From: Bacteroidota bacterium
GTDB taxonomy: Bacteria > Bacteroidota > Bacteroidia > Chitinophagales > Chitinophagaceae
DNA length: 45,808 nucleotides
Assembly (NCBI GenBank): GCA_018268135.1
Contig: JAFDXD010000028.1
Coordinates: 1-45,808, forward strand
Reading direction: 5' to 3'
Part shown: positions 9,662 through 18,520 of the stretch, one piece after another
Layout: each line of letters starts with the position of its first letter
How positions within the stretch are numbered: the first letter of the stretch is position 1
Notes under the pieces: model-generated
What the model was told of the DNA's origin: nothing
Databases searched by the model: none
What the model saw: only the letters and a program-made list of their open reading frames with translations
Program-made: the position numbers and the translations under genes

Positions 9662-9699
9662 AAAAATAAAAATACTGCAACAATTGCTTGCTGCAGTAT
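9662..9699 (-). terminator. Rho-independent terminator for the YXWGXW-repeat genes
   Basis: On the minus strand ATACTGCAGCAA / TTGTTGCAGTAT (9688-9699 with 9672-9683) forms a 12-bp stem with a GCAA loop and one G-U pair, followed by TTTTATTTTT. It stands just after the stop codon of the downstream YXWGXW gene. Confidence 0.85.
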
Positions 9700-9722
9700 G
9701 TACTTATCAAAAATGATGCTCA

Positions 9723-10019
9723 TTATCTCCAATGACCCGGTATCCAAAACCATCCCCTTCTTTTATGCTTCCAATGGCCTTGTACCCACACAGCTCTTCC
9801 AGATGGTGGTACTGCCCAATACCCGGGTACTACTTCATACCTGTTATTTCTATATACATATTCATCTGCCACCCATATATGCCGTGCACTAGGTGCTACT
9901 GGCCTTACTTTTACAACTGCTACTGGCCTTACTTTTACAAATACCTGCGCATTACCTGCCAATGCAAATCCTGCTGAAAAAAATATCAGCAACATCGCCT
10001 TTAAAAAATTTTTCTTCAT
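9723..10019 (-). CDS. Small exported YXWGXW-repeat protein
   Basis: A 98-residue protein with a signal peptide (MKKNFLKAMLLIFFSAGFALAGNA, then QVFVKV), a short repeat VKVRPVAVVKVRPVAP, and an aromatic repeat region: HIWVADEYVYRNNRYEVVPGYWAVPP, then RAVWVQGHWK and GWFWIPGHWR. Tryptophan/tyrosine repeats ending in GxW are the YXWGXW signature found in many short Bacteroidota and proteobacterial envelope proteins of unknown role. It has no lipobox cysteine, so it is predicted to be periplasmic, unlike its neighbour. The two repeat genes are in tandem, 33 bp apart, and share the terminator at 9662-9699. They are probably paralogues in one operon. Confidence 0.85.
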   Translation of the reverse strand: MKKNFLKAMLLIFFSAGFALAGNAQVFVKVRPVAVVKVRPVAPSARHIWVADEYVYRNNRYEVVPGYWAVPPSGRAVWVQGHWKHKRRGWFWIPGHWR

Positions 10020-10052
10020 CTTTCTTAATTTAAAATTTAATAAAAAAACTTT

Positions 10053-10337
10053 TTACCATCTGCCCGGTACCCATTTATAACCATTGGGGGTAGGCTGCCA
10101 ATATCCTTTGTGATACACTCTTCCCCTTCGTGGTGGCGCCCAGTACCCCTGGCGATAAACATATCCATGACCACTTCTTACATATTCGCCTTCTATCCAA
10201 ATATAAGTTGGCGCTGGTCTCACGGGCCTTACATATACAGGCTCTACGGGCCTTTCCCTTACTACTACAGCACTAGGAGCACAGCTTACAAGGGAAATAG
10301 AAGCCATTACAATAATGGCAGATATCAATTTTTTCAT
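10053..10337 (-). CDS. Small YXWGXW-repeat lipoprotein
   Basis: A 94-residue protein with a lipoprotein signal (MKKLISAIIVMASISLVSC, lipobox LVSC, lipidated Cys19), a Val/Pro-rich linker (VVVRERPVEPVYVRPVRPAP) and three aromatic repeats: YIWIEGEYV, YVYRQGYWAPPRRGRVYHKGYW and YKWVPGRW. It is probably tethered to the outer membrane facing the periplasm. First gene of a two-gene unit with the exported paralogue 33 bp downstream. The repeat family is named for its motif; no biochemical function is known to me. The high Arg, Tyr and Trp content would fit binding to an anionic polymer such as LPS or peptidoglycan, but that is only inference. Confidence 0.85.
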   Translation of the reverse strand: MKKLISAIIVMASISLVSCAPSAVVVRERPVEPVYVRPVRPAPTYIWIEGEYVRSGHGYVYRQGYWAPPRRGRVYHKGYWQPTPNGYKWVPGRW

Positions 10338-10444
10338 AACTTTTTTTTATTTTGATATGAAAACGATAAAATAGTTTAATAACGCATTTTAAATTATTCA
10401 AAAACTTTTAAGAACATTATTCAATAGTTATATATTATTACAAA

Positions 10445-10477
10445 TAAAAAATCCTGTTTTTTTCAAAACAGGATTTA
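10445..10477 (-). terminator. Rho-independent terminator of fusA
   Basis: On the minus strand AAATCCTGTTTTGAAAAAAACAGGATTT forms a stem of about 12 bp with a short A-rich loop, followed by a T-rich run (TTTTATTTG). It lies about 25 bp after the EF-G stop codon. Confidence 0.85.
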
Positions 10478-10499
10478 ATTTTTACTTATTTACAAAAGC

Positions 10500-12653
10500 T
10501 TATTCTTCTACTTTCATCTTGCCTTTTGCTTTTGCCATCACCTCTTCTGCAATATTGTTAGGTGCAGGTGAGTAGTGGCTAAACTCCATGGTAGATGTAG
10601 CACGGCCGCTCGATAAAGAACGCAACTGAGTTACATAACCAAACATTTCGCTCAATGGCACTTTGGCTTTAATAACCTGTACACCATGTTTGCTATCCAT
10701 ACCTTCCAGCATACCACGGCGGCGGTTAAGATCACCAGTTACATCACCCATGTACTGATCTGGTGTAAGTACTTCTACTTTCATGATAGGTTCTAGTAAT
10801 ACAGGTTTTGCTTTGCGGCCGGCTTCACGATATCCTTGTTTAGCACAAAGTTCAAAACTCATCGCATCACTATCTACCTGGTGAAAAGAGCCATCAAACA
10901 CACGTACTTTCATACTTTCCATTGGATAACCTGCAAGTACACCCGTGGTCATTGCAGATTCAAATCCTTTTTGTATAGCAGGTACAAACTCTTTTGGAAT
11001 TGAGCCACCAAATAAACCATTTACAAATTGGAAGTTGGTTTTACCATCATTTTCTTTTAAGAACTCCTCATCAGCAGGCCCTATTTCAAAAACAATATCC
11101 GCAAATTTACCACGACCACCTGTTTGCTTTTTCAAAGTTTCTCTATGTTCTACAGTTGTTTTAAATGCTTCTTTATAAGCAACCTGTGGCGCACCCTGAT
11201 TTATTTCTACTTTAAATTCACGACGCATACGGTCAATAATAATTTCCAGATGCAATTCGCCCATTCCACTCAAAATGGTTTGGCCGGTTTCTTCATCAGT
11301 TTTTACACGAAGTGTAGGATCTTCCTCAACTAATTTTGCAATAGCCATACCCATTTTATCTACATCAGCCTGGGTTTTAGGCTCCACAGCTACTGATATT
11401 ACAGGCTCTGGAAAAGTCATCGCTTCTAATACTATTGGATGATCTTCATTACACAAGGTATCGCCGGTTTTAATATCTTTAAATCCAACTGCTGCCCCAA
11501 TATCACCTGCTTCAATAAAATCTACAGGATTTTGCTTATTCGCATGCATCTGCATAATACGGCTGATACGCTCATTTTTGCCGGTACGGGTATTTAATAC
11601 ATAAGAACCCGAATCTAAACGGCCACTGTAAGCACGGAAGAATGCCAACCTACCCACAAACGGGTCAGTCATAATCTTAAATGCCAATGCACTGAATGGT
11701 TCTTTTGGATCAGAATGACGAACCAGTTCTTCACCCGTATCAGGATTTGTTCCTTTTATAGCTTCAATATCCAATGGCCCGGGCAGGTAACGTACTATTG
11801 CATCCAATGCAGTTTGTACACCCTTATTTTTAAAAGAAGAACCACACATCATCGGAATAATAGAAATATCAATAGTAGCCTTACGAATAGCTTCATGTAT
11901 TTCAGTTTCAGTTATCGTGTTAGGGTCATCAAAGAATTTTTCCAATAAATTATCATCATAGTCTGCAACGGCTTCTATCAGGTGTTGTCTCCATTCATTC
12001 ACTTCTTCTACCATATCTTCCGGAATGGGCACTTCGTTATAAGTCATGCCTTGTCCGGCTTCGTCCCATATCATTCCCTTCATGGTAATTAAATCTACCA
12101 CTCCTTTAAAACTATCTTCAGCACCAATTGGTAACTGCAAAGGCACTGCTTTTGCACCCAACATTTCTTTAATTTGTTTTACCACATTTAAAAAATCAGC
12201 ACCGGCACGATCCATTTTATTTACAAACCCAATACGTGGTACTTTGTAACGATTAGCCTGGCGCCAAACTGTTTCACTCTGCGGCTCTACTCCACTTACT
12301 GCACAAAACAAAGCAAGCAATCCATCCAATACTCTAAGCGAACGCTCTACTTCCACAGTAAAATCCACGTGGCCCGGAGTATCAATGATGTTAAATTTAT
12401 ATTGCTTTGTTTCTGCTGTCTTTTTATTTTGAACCATCGGGAAGTTCCAAAAGCAGGTAGTAGCAGCACTCGTAATAGTGATACCTCTTTCCTGTTCCTG
12501 AGCCATCCAGTCCATAGTTGCAGCGCCATCATGCACCTCTCCTATTTTATGGTTTACACCGGTGTAATAAAGAATACGCTCGGTAGTGGTGGTCTTACCG
12601 GCATCAATATGTGCGGCAATACCAAAATTTCGTTGATAACGTAAATCTGCCAT
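10500..12653 (-). CDS. fusA: Translation elongation factor G
   Basis: A 717-residue EF-G, the GTPase that drives mRNA-tRNA translocation on the ribosome and, with RRF, ribosome recycling. G motifs are complete: G1 [15 protein letters not shown], switch [11 protein letters not shown]3 DTPGH, G4 NKMD, and G5 in the CGSSFKNKG segment. Domains II-V follow, with domain IV beginning near [14 protein letters not shown] and domain V near [17 protein letters not shown]. The start [19 protein letters not shown] fits the family. It is transcribed alone here: rpsL and rpsG, its usual str-operon partners, sit more than 5 kb away on the same strand behind other genes. Expression is probably governed by the promoter at 12913-12942 and a leader of about 250 nt (separate entries). 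Confidence 0.98.
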   Translation of the reverse strand: MADLRYQRNFGIAAHIDAGKTTTTERILYYTGVNHKIGEVHDGAATMDWMAQEQERGITITSAATTCFWNFPMVQNKKTAETKQYKFNIIDTPGHVDFTVEVERSLRVLDGLLALFCAVSGVEPQSETVWRQANRYKVPRIGFVNKMDRAGADFLNVVKQIKEMLGAKAVPLQLPIGAEDSFKGVVDLITMKGMIWDEAGQGMTYNEVPIPEDMVEEVNEWRQHLIEAVADYDDNLLEKFFDDPNTITETEIHEAIRKATIDISIIPMMCGSSFKNKGVQTALDAIVRYLPGPLDIEAIKGTNPDTGEELVRHSDPKEPFSALAFKIMTDPFVGRLAFFRAYSGRLDSGSYVLNTRTGKNERISRIMQMHANKQNPVDFIEAGDIGAAVGFKDIKTGDTLCNEDHPIVLEAMTFPEPVISVAVEPKTQADVDKMGMAIAKLVEEDPTLRVKTDEETGQTILSGMGELHLEIIIDRMRREFKVEINQGAPQVAYKEAFKTTVEHRETLKKQTGGRGKFADIVFEIGPADEEFLKENDGKTNFQFVNGLFGGSIPKEFVPAIQKGFESAMTTGVLAGYPMESMKVRVFDGSFHQVDSDAMSFELCAKQGYREAGRKAKPVLLEPIMKVEVLTPDQYMGDVTGDLNRRRGMLEGMDSKHGVQVIKAKVPLSEMFGYVTQLRSLSSGRATSTMEFSHYSPAPNNIAEEVMAKAKGKMKVEE

Positions 12654-12686
12654 TGTTTTATTTTTTTAAATTGATTTTTAAGTTTT

Positions 12687-12791
12687 TTATTTTTTAGTGT
12701 TATTCCCTTTTATTTTTTTGGGACCCGGCCAATTATCTTTTCTCAGCTTCATGGGCGTCGCACTCTTGTACTGTATCACTTTATTGAGCAT
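12687..12791 (-). CDS. Candidate 34-residue basic small protein or leader peptide upstream of fusA
   Basis: An ATG at 12791 opens 34 codons ending in TAA at 12687, 33 bp before the fusA start. The product begins MLNKVIQYKSATPMKLRKD and continues NWPGPKKIKGNNTKK; it carries ten Lys and one Arg and would be strongly basic. A stop codon lies two codons upstream in frame, so the ATG is the only ordinary start. In favour: it sits on the fusA transcript, its composition suits RNA or ribosome binding, and its start codon is buried in a predicted helix (12786-12792 with 12850-12856). Against: I recognise no family, third codon positions are much richer in G and C than in neighbouring genes, and the same bases may instead be fixed by RNA structure. 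It may be a ribosome-associated peptide, a regulatory leader peptide, or chance. Confidence 0.35.
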   Translation of the reverse strand: MLNKVIQYKSATPMKLRKDNWPGPKKIKGNNTKK

Positions 12792-12906
12792 AGCTTACCC
12801 GTAGTTTAGTCGGCTTTGTCACCGGCTCTGGGTCTTGATATGATGTGTTTATGCTCTCATATTATGCTAAATTGATCAGCCCCATCCTAAACTGCTGAAA
12901 CTTTTA
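12792..12906 (-). promoter_or_regulatory. Structured 5' leader of fusA (candidate cis-regulatory RNA)
   Basis: The first half of the fusA transcript has much higher GC than its AT-rich surroundings (28 G+C in the 60 bases 12781-12840, against 8 of 60 in 12661-12720). On the minus strand these pairings are possible: TCAGC with GCTGA (12894-12898 with 12876-12880); GAGCATA with TATGCTC (12850-12856 with 12786-12792); inside that, ACCC with GGGT (12830-12833 with 12797-12800); and a small CGG/CCG hairpin within. GTTTAG in the first loop (12887-12892) can pair with CTAAAC (12804-12809), a possible pseudoknot. GACCC (12830-12834) could instead pair with GGGTC near 12721-12726, giving two exclusive folds. 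It does not match the riboswitch or leader families I know. Transcription start is inferred from the promoter. Confidence 0.55.
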
Positions 12907-12912
12907 GCGGCG

Positions 12913-12942
12913 CAAAGGTAAGCATATTTTACTTAAAAACAA
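12913..12942 (-). promoter_or_regulatory. fusA promoter, Bacteroidota type (TTG-N19-TACCTTTG)
   Basis: On the minus strand a TTG (-33 element, 12940-12942) is followed by exactly 19 bases and then TACCTTTG (-7 element, 12913-12920), matching the Bacteroidota primary-sigma consensus TTTG-N19-TAnnTTTG. Transcription should begin near 12906, leaving a leader of about 250 nt before fusA. Confidence 0.75.
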
Positions 12943-13530
12943 GCTTTTTTTAGGTAAACATCACGAAGATGGTTGCCCCAATTACTTACTTAAATTAAAA
13001 TGAAACCATACAATAATTCCTTTAAACTGAAGCTTATTGGCTTTCAATTCTGTTTAAAAAGTACCTCAGCAAACCATTTATACCTAATGCTGTTTCTATA
13101 TAATTTTCCCTGATTTTTTATTCACATTTTTACTCATCCAAAGTGGAAATTTCATTAAAGCCTTTATCCATCGCAAATCCTGCTTTTTATCAACAATGAG
13201 TGAATAAGTACTTTACAATTATTTAACATTCATTAGTAACGTTGCTACTCATTTATATCTGTTTCATTTTTTTTAATAAAAATGAAGTAAAAACAGGCCA
13301 CTGTTTCAAACAGTACTGTTCTTGTAGTTATAAATATTTTCCACCGTTACAGTGGATTTTTTTCTGTAAGTCTTTAAATGCTTTATTGCATATAAAGAGC
13401 AACAAATAAAAACAACCGGGAGTTAAAAAGCCCAAACGACTATTAAAATTTTAAAACGCTAAAAACAGGTCAACTGATTTTTCAATAAAATCTCCCTACT
13501 GTTTTTTGAAAAAAATAAAAAAAAATTGCA
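12943..13530. other. AT-rich divergent intergenic region between fusA and nrdB
   Basis: Almost 590 bp without a gene I can support. The longest plausible frame is 37 codons (13000-13113, plus) and has no supporting context. The region holds a 7-bp inverted repeat with a one-base centre (ACTGTTTCAAACAGT, 13300-13314), and a hairpin TCCAC/GTGGA (13340-13344 with 13352-13356) followed by seven T's on the plus strand. That hairpin lies about 170 bp before nrdB and could act as a weak terminator or attenuator. I see no convincing NrdR box, cobalamin riboswitch or TAnnTTTG promoter for nrdB. Confidence 0.5.
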
Positions 13531-14502
13531 ATGCAAATTGAAGATGAAATCTTATTAAAAGAAAATAAAGATCGCTTTGTAATCCTCCCCATTAAATATC
13601 CAAAAATTTGGGAGCAGTATAAAAAACATGAAGCCAGTTTTTGGACTGCAGAAGAGATAGACCTCAGCAGCGATATGAAAGATTGGAATGCAATGAATGA
13701 CGGAGAGCGCCATTTTATATCACATATCCTCGCATTTTTTGCGGCAAGCGATGGTATTGTAAATGAAAACCTCGCCGTTAATTTTATGAGCGAAGTGCAG
13801 TTACCGGAAGCCCGCTGTTTTTATGGGTTTCAGATAATGATGGAAAACATCCATAGCGAAACTTATGCCTTATTAATTGACACTTACATTAAAGACCCTG
13901 TAGAAAAAGACCGCTTGTTTCATGCCATAGAAACTGTACCGGCTGTAAAGAAAAAAGCTGAGTGGGCTTTGCGTTGGATTGAGAACGGAAGTTTTGCAGA
14001 ACGCCTTGTTGCTTTTGCAGCAGTAGAAGGAATATTTTTTAGCGGAAGTTTTTGCTCTTTATTTTGGTTAAAGAAAAGAGGCTTAATGCCGGGTCTTACT
14101 TTCAGTAATGAACTCATCAGCCGTGATGAAGGATTACATTGCGAATTTGCCTGCCTGCTTTATAGCATGCTAAAAGGTAAACTTTCAAAAGAAGAAGTAT
14201 TTGCAATTATTGGCGATGCAGTAGAAATAGAAAAAGAATTTATCAGTGAAGCATTGCCTGTAAAATTGATAGGGATGAATGCAGATTTAATGAAGCAATA
14301 CATTGAGTTTGTAGCAGACAGGTGGCTTGGAGAATTAGGCTATCCTAAAATGTTTAATGCTACCAATCCATTTGATTTTATGGAAATGATATCTCTTGAA
14401 GGAAAAACCAACTTCTTTGAAAAAAGAGTTGGCGATTATCAAAAGTCAGGAGTGATTGGTGGTGCCAAAGAGCAAGCCTTTTCAATAGACGAAGATTTTT
14501 AA
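13531..14502 (+). CDS. nrdB: Ribonucleoside-diphosphate reductase, beta subunit (class Ia type)
   Basis: A 323-residue R2 subunit that holds the diiron-tyrosyl radical cofactor for making deoxyribonucleotides. Ligands can be assigned: Asp44 (AEEIDLSSD), Glu105 and His108 ([10 protein letters not shown]), Glu166 (AAVEGIFF), and Glu200 and His203 ([10 protein letters not shown]). Tyr112, four residues after His108 in the HSETY motif, is the expected radical tyrosine, so this is not the class Ic form that has Phe there. The C-terminus, AFSIDEDF, is the acidic/aromatic tail that docks to the alpha subunit. nrdA follows after 47 bp on the same strand, so the order is nrdB-nrdA. The leader region upstream is long (see 12943-13530). 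Oxygen is needed for this class, which suggests aerobic growth. Confidence 0.97.
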   Translation: MQIEDEILLKENKDRFVILPIKYPKIWEQYKKHEASFWTAEEIDLSSDMKDWNAMNDGERHFISHILAFFAASDGIVNENLAVNFMSEVQLPEARCFYGFQIMMENIHSETYALLIDTYIKDPVEKDRLFHAIETVPAVKKKAEWALRWIENGSFAERLVAFAAVEGIFFSGSFCSLFWLKKRGLMPGLTFSNELISRDEGLHCEFACLLYSMLKGKLSKEEVFAIIGDAVEIEKEFISEALPVKLIGMNADLMKQYIEFVADRWLGELGYPKMFNATNPFDFMEMISLEGKTNFFEKRVGDYQKSGVIGGAKEQAFSIDEDF

Positions 14503-14549
14503 TTCCCCAATTTCTTACACATTACTACTAACACATTAAAATATATAAA

Positions 14550-16943
14550 ATGCAGGTTATTAAAAGAGATGGCAAACTTGAGAGTGTAAAGTTTGACAAA
14601 ATTACAGCAAGAATAGAGAAGCTTTGCTACAGCTTAGACAGACGATTTGTAAATGCAGTAGATGTTGCCAAAAAAGTAATTGAAGGCTTGTATGATGGTG
14701 TAACTACAACAGAGTTAGACAACCTTGCCGCAGAAACTGCAGCATCACTTACTGTAAAGCATCCTGATTATGCATTGCTTGCAAGCCGCATAGCAGTAAG
14801 CAATTTGCATAAAAATACTACTAAAAGTTTTTCGCAAACTATGAAGCAGTTGTATGCCTATACCGATAGCAAAACCGGCAAATATATGCCTCTGCTTGCA
14901 GATGACGTAGCAGATATCATTGAAAAAAATGCTCCCTTATTAGATTCTACCATCATCTACGATCGTGATTATGGATTTGATTACTTCGGCTTTAAAACAC
15001 TTGAAAAATCGTACCTGCTAAAACTAAATGGTAAAATTGTAGAGCGACCACAACACATGTTTATGAGGGTAGCCATTGGTATTCATAAAAATGACATTGA
15101 TGCAGCTATTAAAACCTATCATTTAATGAGTGAGCGTTGGTTTACTCATGCTACCCCTACTTTGTTTAATGCAGGTACCCCAAAGCCACAGATGAGCTCC
15201 TGCTTTTTATTAACCATGAAAGATGACAGTATTGATGGAATCTATGATACTCTAAAACAAACTGCAAAAATTTCGCAAAGTGCCGGCGGCATTGGCTTAG
15301 CTATACATAATATCAGGGCCACAGGTAGTTATATCGGAGGCACCAATGGCACCAGCAATGGTATCATACCGATGCTAAAAGTATTTAATGATACTGCCCG
15401 ATATGTTGACCAGGGAGGCGGCAAACGTAAAGGCGCTTTCGCTATTTATTTAGAACCCTGGCATGCTGATATTTTTGATTTTCTTGACCTCCGTAAAAAT
15501 CATGGCAAGGAAGAAATGCGTGCAAGAGACCTTTTCTATGCTCTTTGGATATGCGATTTGTTTATGAAAAGAGTAGAAGCAAATGAAGAGTGGAGCCTAT
15601 TTTGCCCAAATGAAGCTCCGGGCTTACAAGACTGTTATGGTGAAGTATTTGAAAAACTTTATCAAAAATATGAAACCGAAGGAAGAGCCCGGAAAGTAGT
15701 AAAAGCTCAGGAATTGTGGTTTGCTATTTTAGATGCACAAATAGAAACCGGTACACCCTATTTATTATACAAAGATGCAGCAAACAGCAAAAGCAATCAG
15801 CAAAATTTGGGTACTATAAAAAGCTCAAATCTTTGCACAGAAATAATAGAATATACTTCGCCTGATGAAATTGCAGTTTGTAATTTAGCTTCGCTGGCAT
15901 TGCCCCGGTTTGTAATGGATGGCAAATTCAACCACGATAAATTATACGAAGTAACCTACCAGGCAGCTATTAATCTTAACAAAATAATTGATAATAATTA
16001 TTACCCTGTAGAGGAAGCAAAAAATTCAAACCTGCGCCATCGCCCTATTGGCCTGGGTGTGCAGGGCCTGGCAGATACTTTTATTTTGCTTCGCCTTCCT
16101 TTTGAAAGCGATGAGGCTAAACAACTTAATAAAGAAATTTTTGAAACCATTTACTTTGCTGCAATGACGGCCAGTAAAGACCTTGCGAAAATAGATGGAC
16201 CATACGAAACTTATGCTGGCTCTCCGGTTTCAAAAGCAATATTTCAATATGATATGTGGAATACCGAGCCAACAATGCGATGGGATTGGTACACATTAAA
16301 AGCAGAAGTATTAAAACATGGCGTACGCAATTCTTTATTGGTTGCTCCTATGCCGACGGCTTCTACTTCGCAAATATTGGGCAACAATGAATGCTTTGAA
16401 CCTTATACCTCCAACATTTATGTACGCAGGGTATTAAGTGGCGAGTTTGTAGTAGTGAATAAACATTTACTAAAAGATCTTGTAGATTTGAACTTGTGGA
16501 ATGATGAAATGAAAAACTACATCATGTCGCACAATGGCTCCATTCAAAATATTAGCAACATCCCTGATAATATTAAAGAAATTTACAAAACCGTATGGGA
16601 AATTAAACAAAGAGCATTAATAGATATGGCGGCAGACAGGGGGGCATACATTTGCCAGTCGCAATCTCTTAATTTATTTATGGATGCTCCTACCAGTAGC
16701 AAATTAACCTCCATGCATTTTTATGGATGGCGCAAAGGCTTAAAAACTGGCATGTATTATTTGCGTAGCAAAGCTGCTTCGCAGGCCATTCAGTTTACTG
16801 TAGAAAAACAAGGCGGAAAAACTACTGAACCTTTAATAGACACTCATCATCTTACTATTGTTGAAAACAATACTGAAGAAACAACTCAATTAAATGGTGG
16901 CACTTGTAGCATGGAAGACGGCTGTATTAGTTGCAGTGGTTAA
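14550..16943 (+). CDS. nrdA: Ribonucleoside-diphosphate reductase, alpha subunit
   Basis: A 797-residue R1 subunit that reduces ribonucleoside diphosphates using the radical from NrdB. An ATP-cone is at the N-terminus ([18 protein letters not shown], about 1-90), so overall activity is probably allosterically switched by ATP/dATP. Active-site residues are visible: Cys218 (MSSCFLLT), Cys429 with Asn427 and Glu431 (SSNLCTEI), and Cys444 (AVCNLAS); Cys429 fits the thiyl-radical position and Cys218/Cys444 the redox pair. The C-terminal tail [15 protein letters not shown] supplies cysteines that exchange disulfides with thioredoxin or glutaredoxin. The twin tyrosine segment for radical transfer sits in [10 protein letters not shown]. 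It is followed by a strong terminator at 16977-17016, so the operon ends here. Confidence 0.97.
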   Translation: MQVIKRDGKLESVKFDKITARIEKLCYSLDRRFVNAVDVAKKVIEGLYDGVTTTELDNLAAETAASLTVKHPDYALLASRIAVSNLHKNTTKSFSQTMKQLYAYTDSKTGKYMPLLADDVADIIEKNAPLLDSTIIYDRDYGFDYFGFKTLEKSYLLKLNGKIVERPQHMFMRVAIGIHKNDIDAAIKTYHLMSERWFTHATPTLFNAGTPKPQMSSCFLLTMKDDSIDGIYDTLKQTAKISQSAGGIGLAIHNIRATGSYIGGTNGTSNGIIPMLKVFNDTARYVDQGGGKRKGAFAIYLEPWHADIFDFLDLRKNHGKEEMRARDLFYALWICDLFMKRVEANEEWSLFCPNEAPGLQDCYGEVFEKLYQKYETEGRARKVVKAQELWFAILDAQIETGTPYLLYKDAANSKSNQQNLGTIKSSNLCTEIIEYTSPDEIAVCNLASLALPRFVMDGKFNHDKLYEVTYQAAINLNKIIDNNYYPVEEAKNSNLRHRPIGLGVQGLADTFILLRLPFESDEAKQLNKEIFETIYFAAMTASKDLAKIDGPYETYAGSPVSKAIFQYDMWNTEPTMRWDWYTLKAEVLKHGVRNSLLVAPMPTASTSQILGNNECFEPYTSNIYVRRVLSGEFVVVNKHLLKDLVDLNLWNDEMKNYIMSHNGSIQNISNIPDNIKEIYKTVWEIKQRALIDMAADRGAYICQSQSLNLFMDAPTSSKLTSMHFYGWRKGLKTGMYYLRSKAASQAIQFTVEKQGGKTTEPLIDTHHLTIVENNTEETTQLNGGTCSMEDGCISCSG

Positions 16944-16976
16944 AAAAATAAATAAATTCAACTTCAGTTAAAACGG

Positions 16977-17016
16977 AAACGGTTTTCAAAAATACTATTT
17001 TGAAAACCGTTTTTTT
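16977..17016 (+). terminator. Rho-independent terminator of nrdBA
   Basis: Thirteen-base perfect stem ACGGTTTTCAAAA / TTTTGAAAACCGT (16979-16991 with 16998-17010), six-base loop, then a run of T's. It may also work in the reverse direction for the FkbM gene, because A's precede the stem. Confidence 0.9.
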
Positions 17017-17055
17017 ATTTTAGATAAATTTCAGGGAAAATTTAGGCTGATAATA

Positions 17056-17826
17056 TTACATTCGAAGCCTTTTCAAAATTTCAGTATTTTCTCTGTGAAT
17101 AAAAATATAATCGCCGGGAAGAGGGTTTTTAATTTCCTGCAATGGTTTTAATTCAGCATTGTCGAGACAATATTTTTCATAACCATTATTTAATAAGAAG
17201 GTCTCAATTTTTGGTTGATGTTCTCCCCAGGTTTCTAATTGTATAGGGGGCTTAAATTTTATCAATATGTCATGCATTTCAGGCAATACAATTTCTTCAT
17301 AGCCTTCAATGTCACATTTTATAAAATCAAGCCTTTCAATATTTGCAAATAAATCACTCCCCTTTTTCATTTGTGCTTTAAATGTAAATTCAAGGTTCTT
17401 TGCTTCTTCATTGTTATCAATCACATGAGCCAGGCCGGTTCTTAAATAACCAAAGTTATTGGGAGTGGCTAATATTACTTCTTGTTCTTTCTCCCCAAGC
17501 GCATAGTTGTATAATTTGATATTATGGCATTTTTTTGCCGCCCATTGTATAGTTTCTGCAAATTCTTTTACAGGCTCCACAGCATATACCATTCCATTTG
17601 GCCCTACCCATTTTGAAAATAATAGGGTATAATATCCAAGATTAGCGCCAATATCAAGCACCACATCGCCTTCCTTTATAAATTTTTTATCAAAATAATG
17701 ATACTTATAAATATTGTCTTTTGACAATAAATGAAGGCTATACGAAAGGTGAAAACCCTTGTGTAGTACCTTTAAATAGTTTTTTAATCCAAGTGCCTTA
17801 AATAATATTTTTTTAAATACAGCCAT
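17056..17826 (-). CDS. FkbM-family SAM-dependent methyltransferase
   Basis: A 256-residue protein with the class I methyltransferase fold of the FkbM family, usually O-methyltransferases acting on sugars or other small or polymeric glycans. Motif I for SAM binding is VVLDIGANLGYYTLLFS (about 54-70), followed by the acidic post-I residue in MVYAVEPVKEF. The FkbM signature after motif IV is LDFIKCDIEGYEEIVLPEM, with the conserved D-x-E-G. No signal peptide or membrane span is present. It is a lone gene between the nrdBA terminator and the ribosomal-protein genes, without glycosyltransferase or polysaccharide genes beside it, so the substrate cannot be predicted from context. Family assignment is firm, substrate unknown. 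Confidence 0.85.
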   Translation of the reverse strand: MAVFKKILFKALGLKNYLKVLHKGFHLSYSLHLLSKDNIYKYHYFDKKFIKEGDVVLDIGANLGYYTLLFSKWVGPNGMVYAVEPVKEFAETIQWAAKKCHNIKLYNYALGEKEQEVILATPNNFGYLRTGLAHVIDNNEEAKNLEFTFKAQMKKGSDLFANIERLDFIKCDIEGYEEIVLPEMHDILIKFKPPIQLETWGEHQPKIETFLLNNGYEKYCLDNAELKPLQEIKNPLPGDYIFIHRENTEILKRLRM

Positions 17827-17949
17827 AAAAAATAATTAGAAAAACAAAGTTGAATAATTCAATCATCACTTTGCTCTATCGTACTGAATATTTTCACAAA
17901 TAATCAAACTAACTATAACCATACGATAAAAAAACAAATCCCAATCTAA

Positions 17950-17980
17950 TAAAAAAAGCCGCTCCTAAAAAAGCGGCTCT
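17950..17980 (-). terminator. Rho-independent terminator of rpsL-rpsG
   Basis: On the minus strand AGCCGCT / AGCGGCT (17972-17978 with 17957-17963) pairs with a short loop and is followed by a run of seven T's. It stands about 20 bp after the rpsG stop codon. Confidence 0.88.
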
Positions 17981-18000
17981 TATTTCAATTATATAAAAAA

Positions 18001-18468
18001 TTAAACTTTAAAGTGTGCAAATGCTTTGTTAGCTTCTGCCATACGGTGTGTATCTTCTTTCTTTTTAAACGAAGCACCTTCTCCTTTACTTGCTGCTACT
18101 ATTTCATTGGCTAATTTATCAGCCATGCTTCGCCCGTTTCTTTCACGGCTATAGCGAACCATCCATTTAATACTCAAAGAAATTTTCCTGTCCGGACGAA
18201 CCTCTGCCGGAATTTGAAAAGTGGCGCCACCAATTCTACGGCTGCGAACTTCTACACCCGGGGTAATATTAGCTAAAGCTTTTTTCCAAACTTCATATCC
18301 ATCTTCACCTGTTACTTTTGCTACTTTATCCAGGGCATCATAAAAAATATTGTAAGCTCCGCTTTTTTTACCTTCCCACATCAGGTTGTTTACAAACCTT
18401 GTTACCAGTTTATCATTAAACTTAGGATCAGGTGCTAAAGGGAGTTTTTTGGCTTGTGCTTTACGCAT
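18001..18468 (-). CDS. rpsG: 30S ribosomal protein S7
   Basis: A 155-residue S7, the primary binder of the 3' major domain of 16S rRNA and nucleator of head assembly in the small subunit; it lies near the exit site. Length and sequence fit the family: [31 protein letters not shown] at the N-terminus, the conserved [19 protein letters not shown] segment, and the basic [15 protein letters not shown] motif. It follows rpsL by 52 bp and is the last gene of this transcript, ending at the terminator 17950-17980. In many bacteria fusA comes next, but not here. Confidence 0.98.
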   Translation of the reverse strand: MRKAQAKKLPLAPDPKFNDKLVTRFVNNLMWEGKKSGAYNIFYDALDKVAKVTGEDGYEVWKKALANITPGVEVRSRRIGGATFQIPAEVRPDRKISLSIKWMVRYSRERNGRSMADKLANEIVAASKGEGASFKKKEDTHRMAEANKAFAHFKV

Positions 18469-18520
18469 TGTTCTTTATTTTTTTGTTTTAGTAACTACTA
18501 CTAAATACTGTTTAGTTTAA

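Noticed and set aside
12781-12850. GACAAAGCC...GGGTAAGC in the fusA leader recalls a cyclic-di-GMP riboswitch
   Set aside because: The remaining conserved bases and the two-helix layout of that riboswitch are not present.
12720-12885. Resemblance of the fusA leader (GGGGCTGATC, AAGCTATGC) to the 5' end of tmRNA
   Set aside because: No tRNA-like 3' half, no TTCGA loop, no CCA end and no resume ORF pattern can be found downstream.
13000-13113. 37-codon ORF on the plus strand in the fusA-nrdB gap
   Set aside because: No promoter box, no recognisable product and composition of chance frames in AT-rich DNA.
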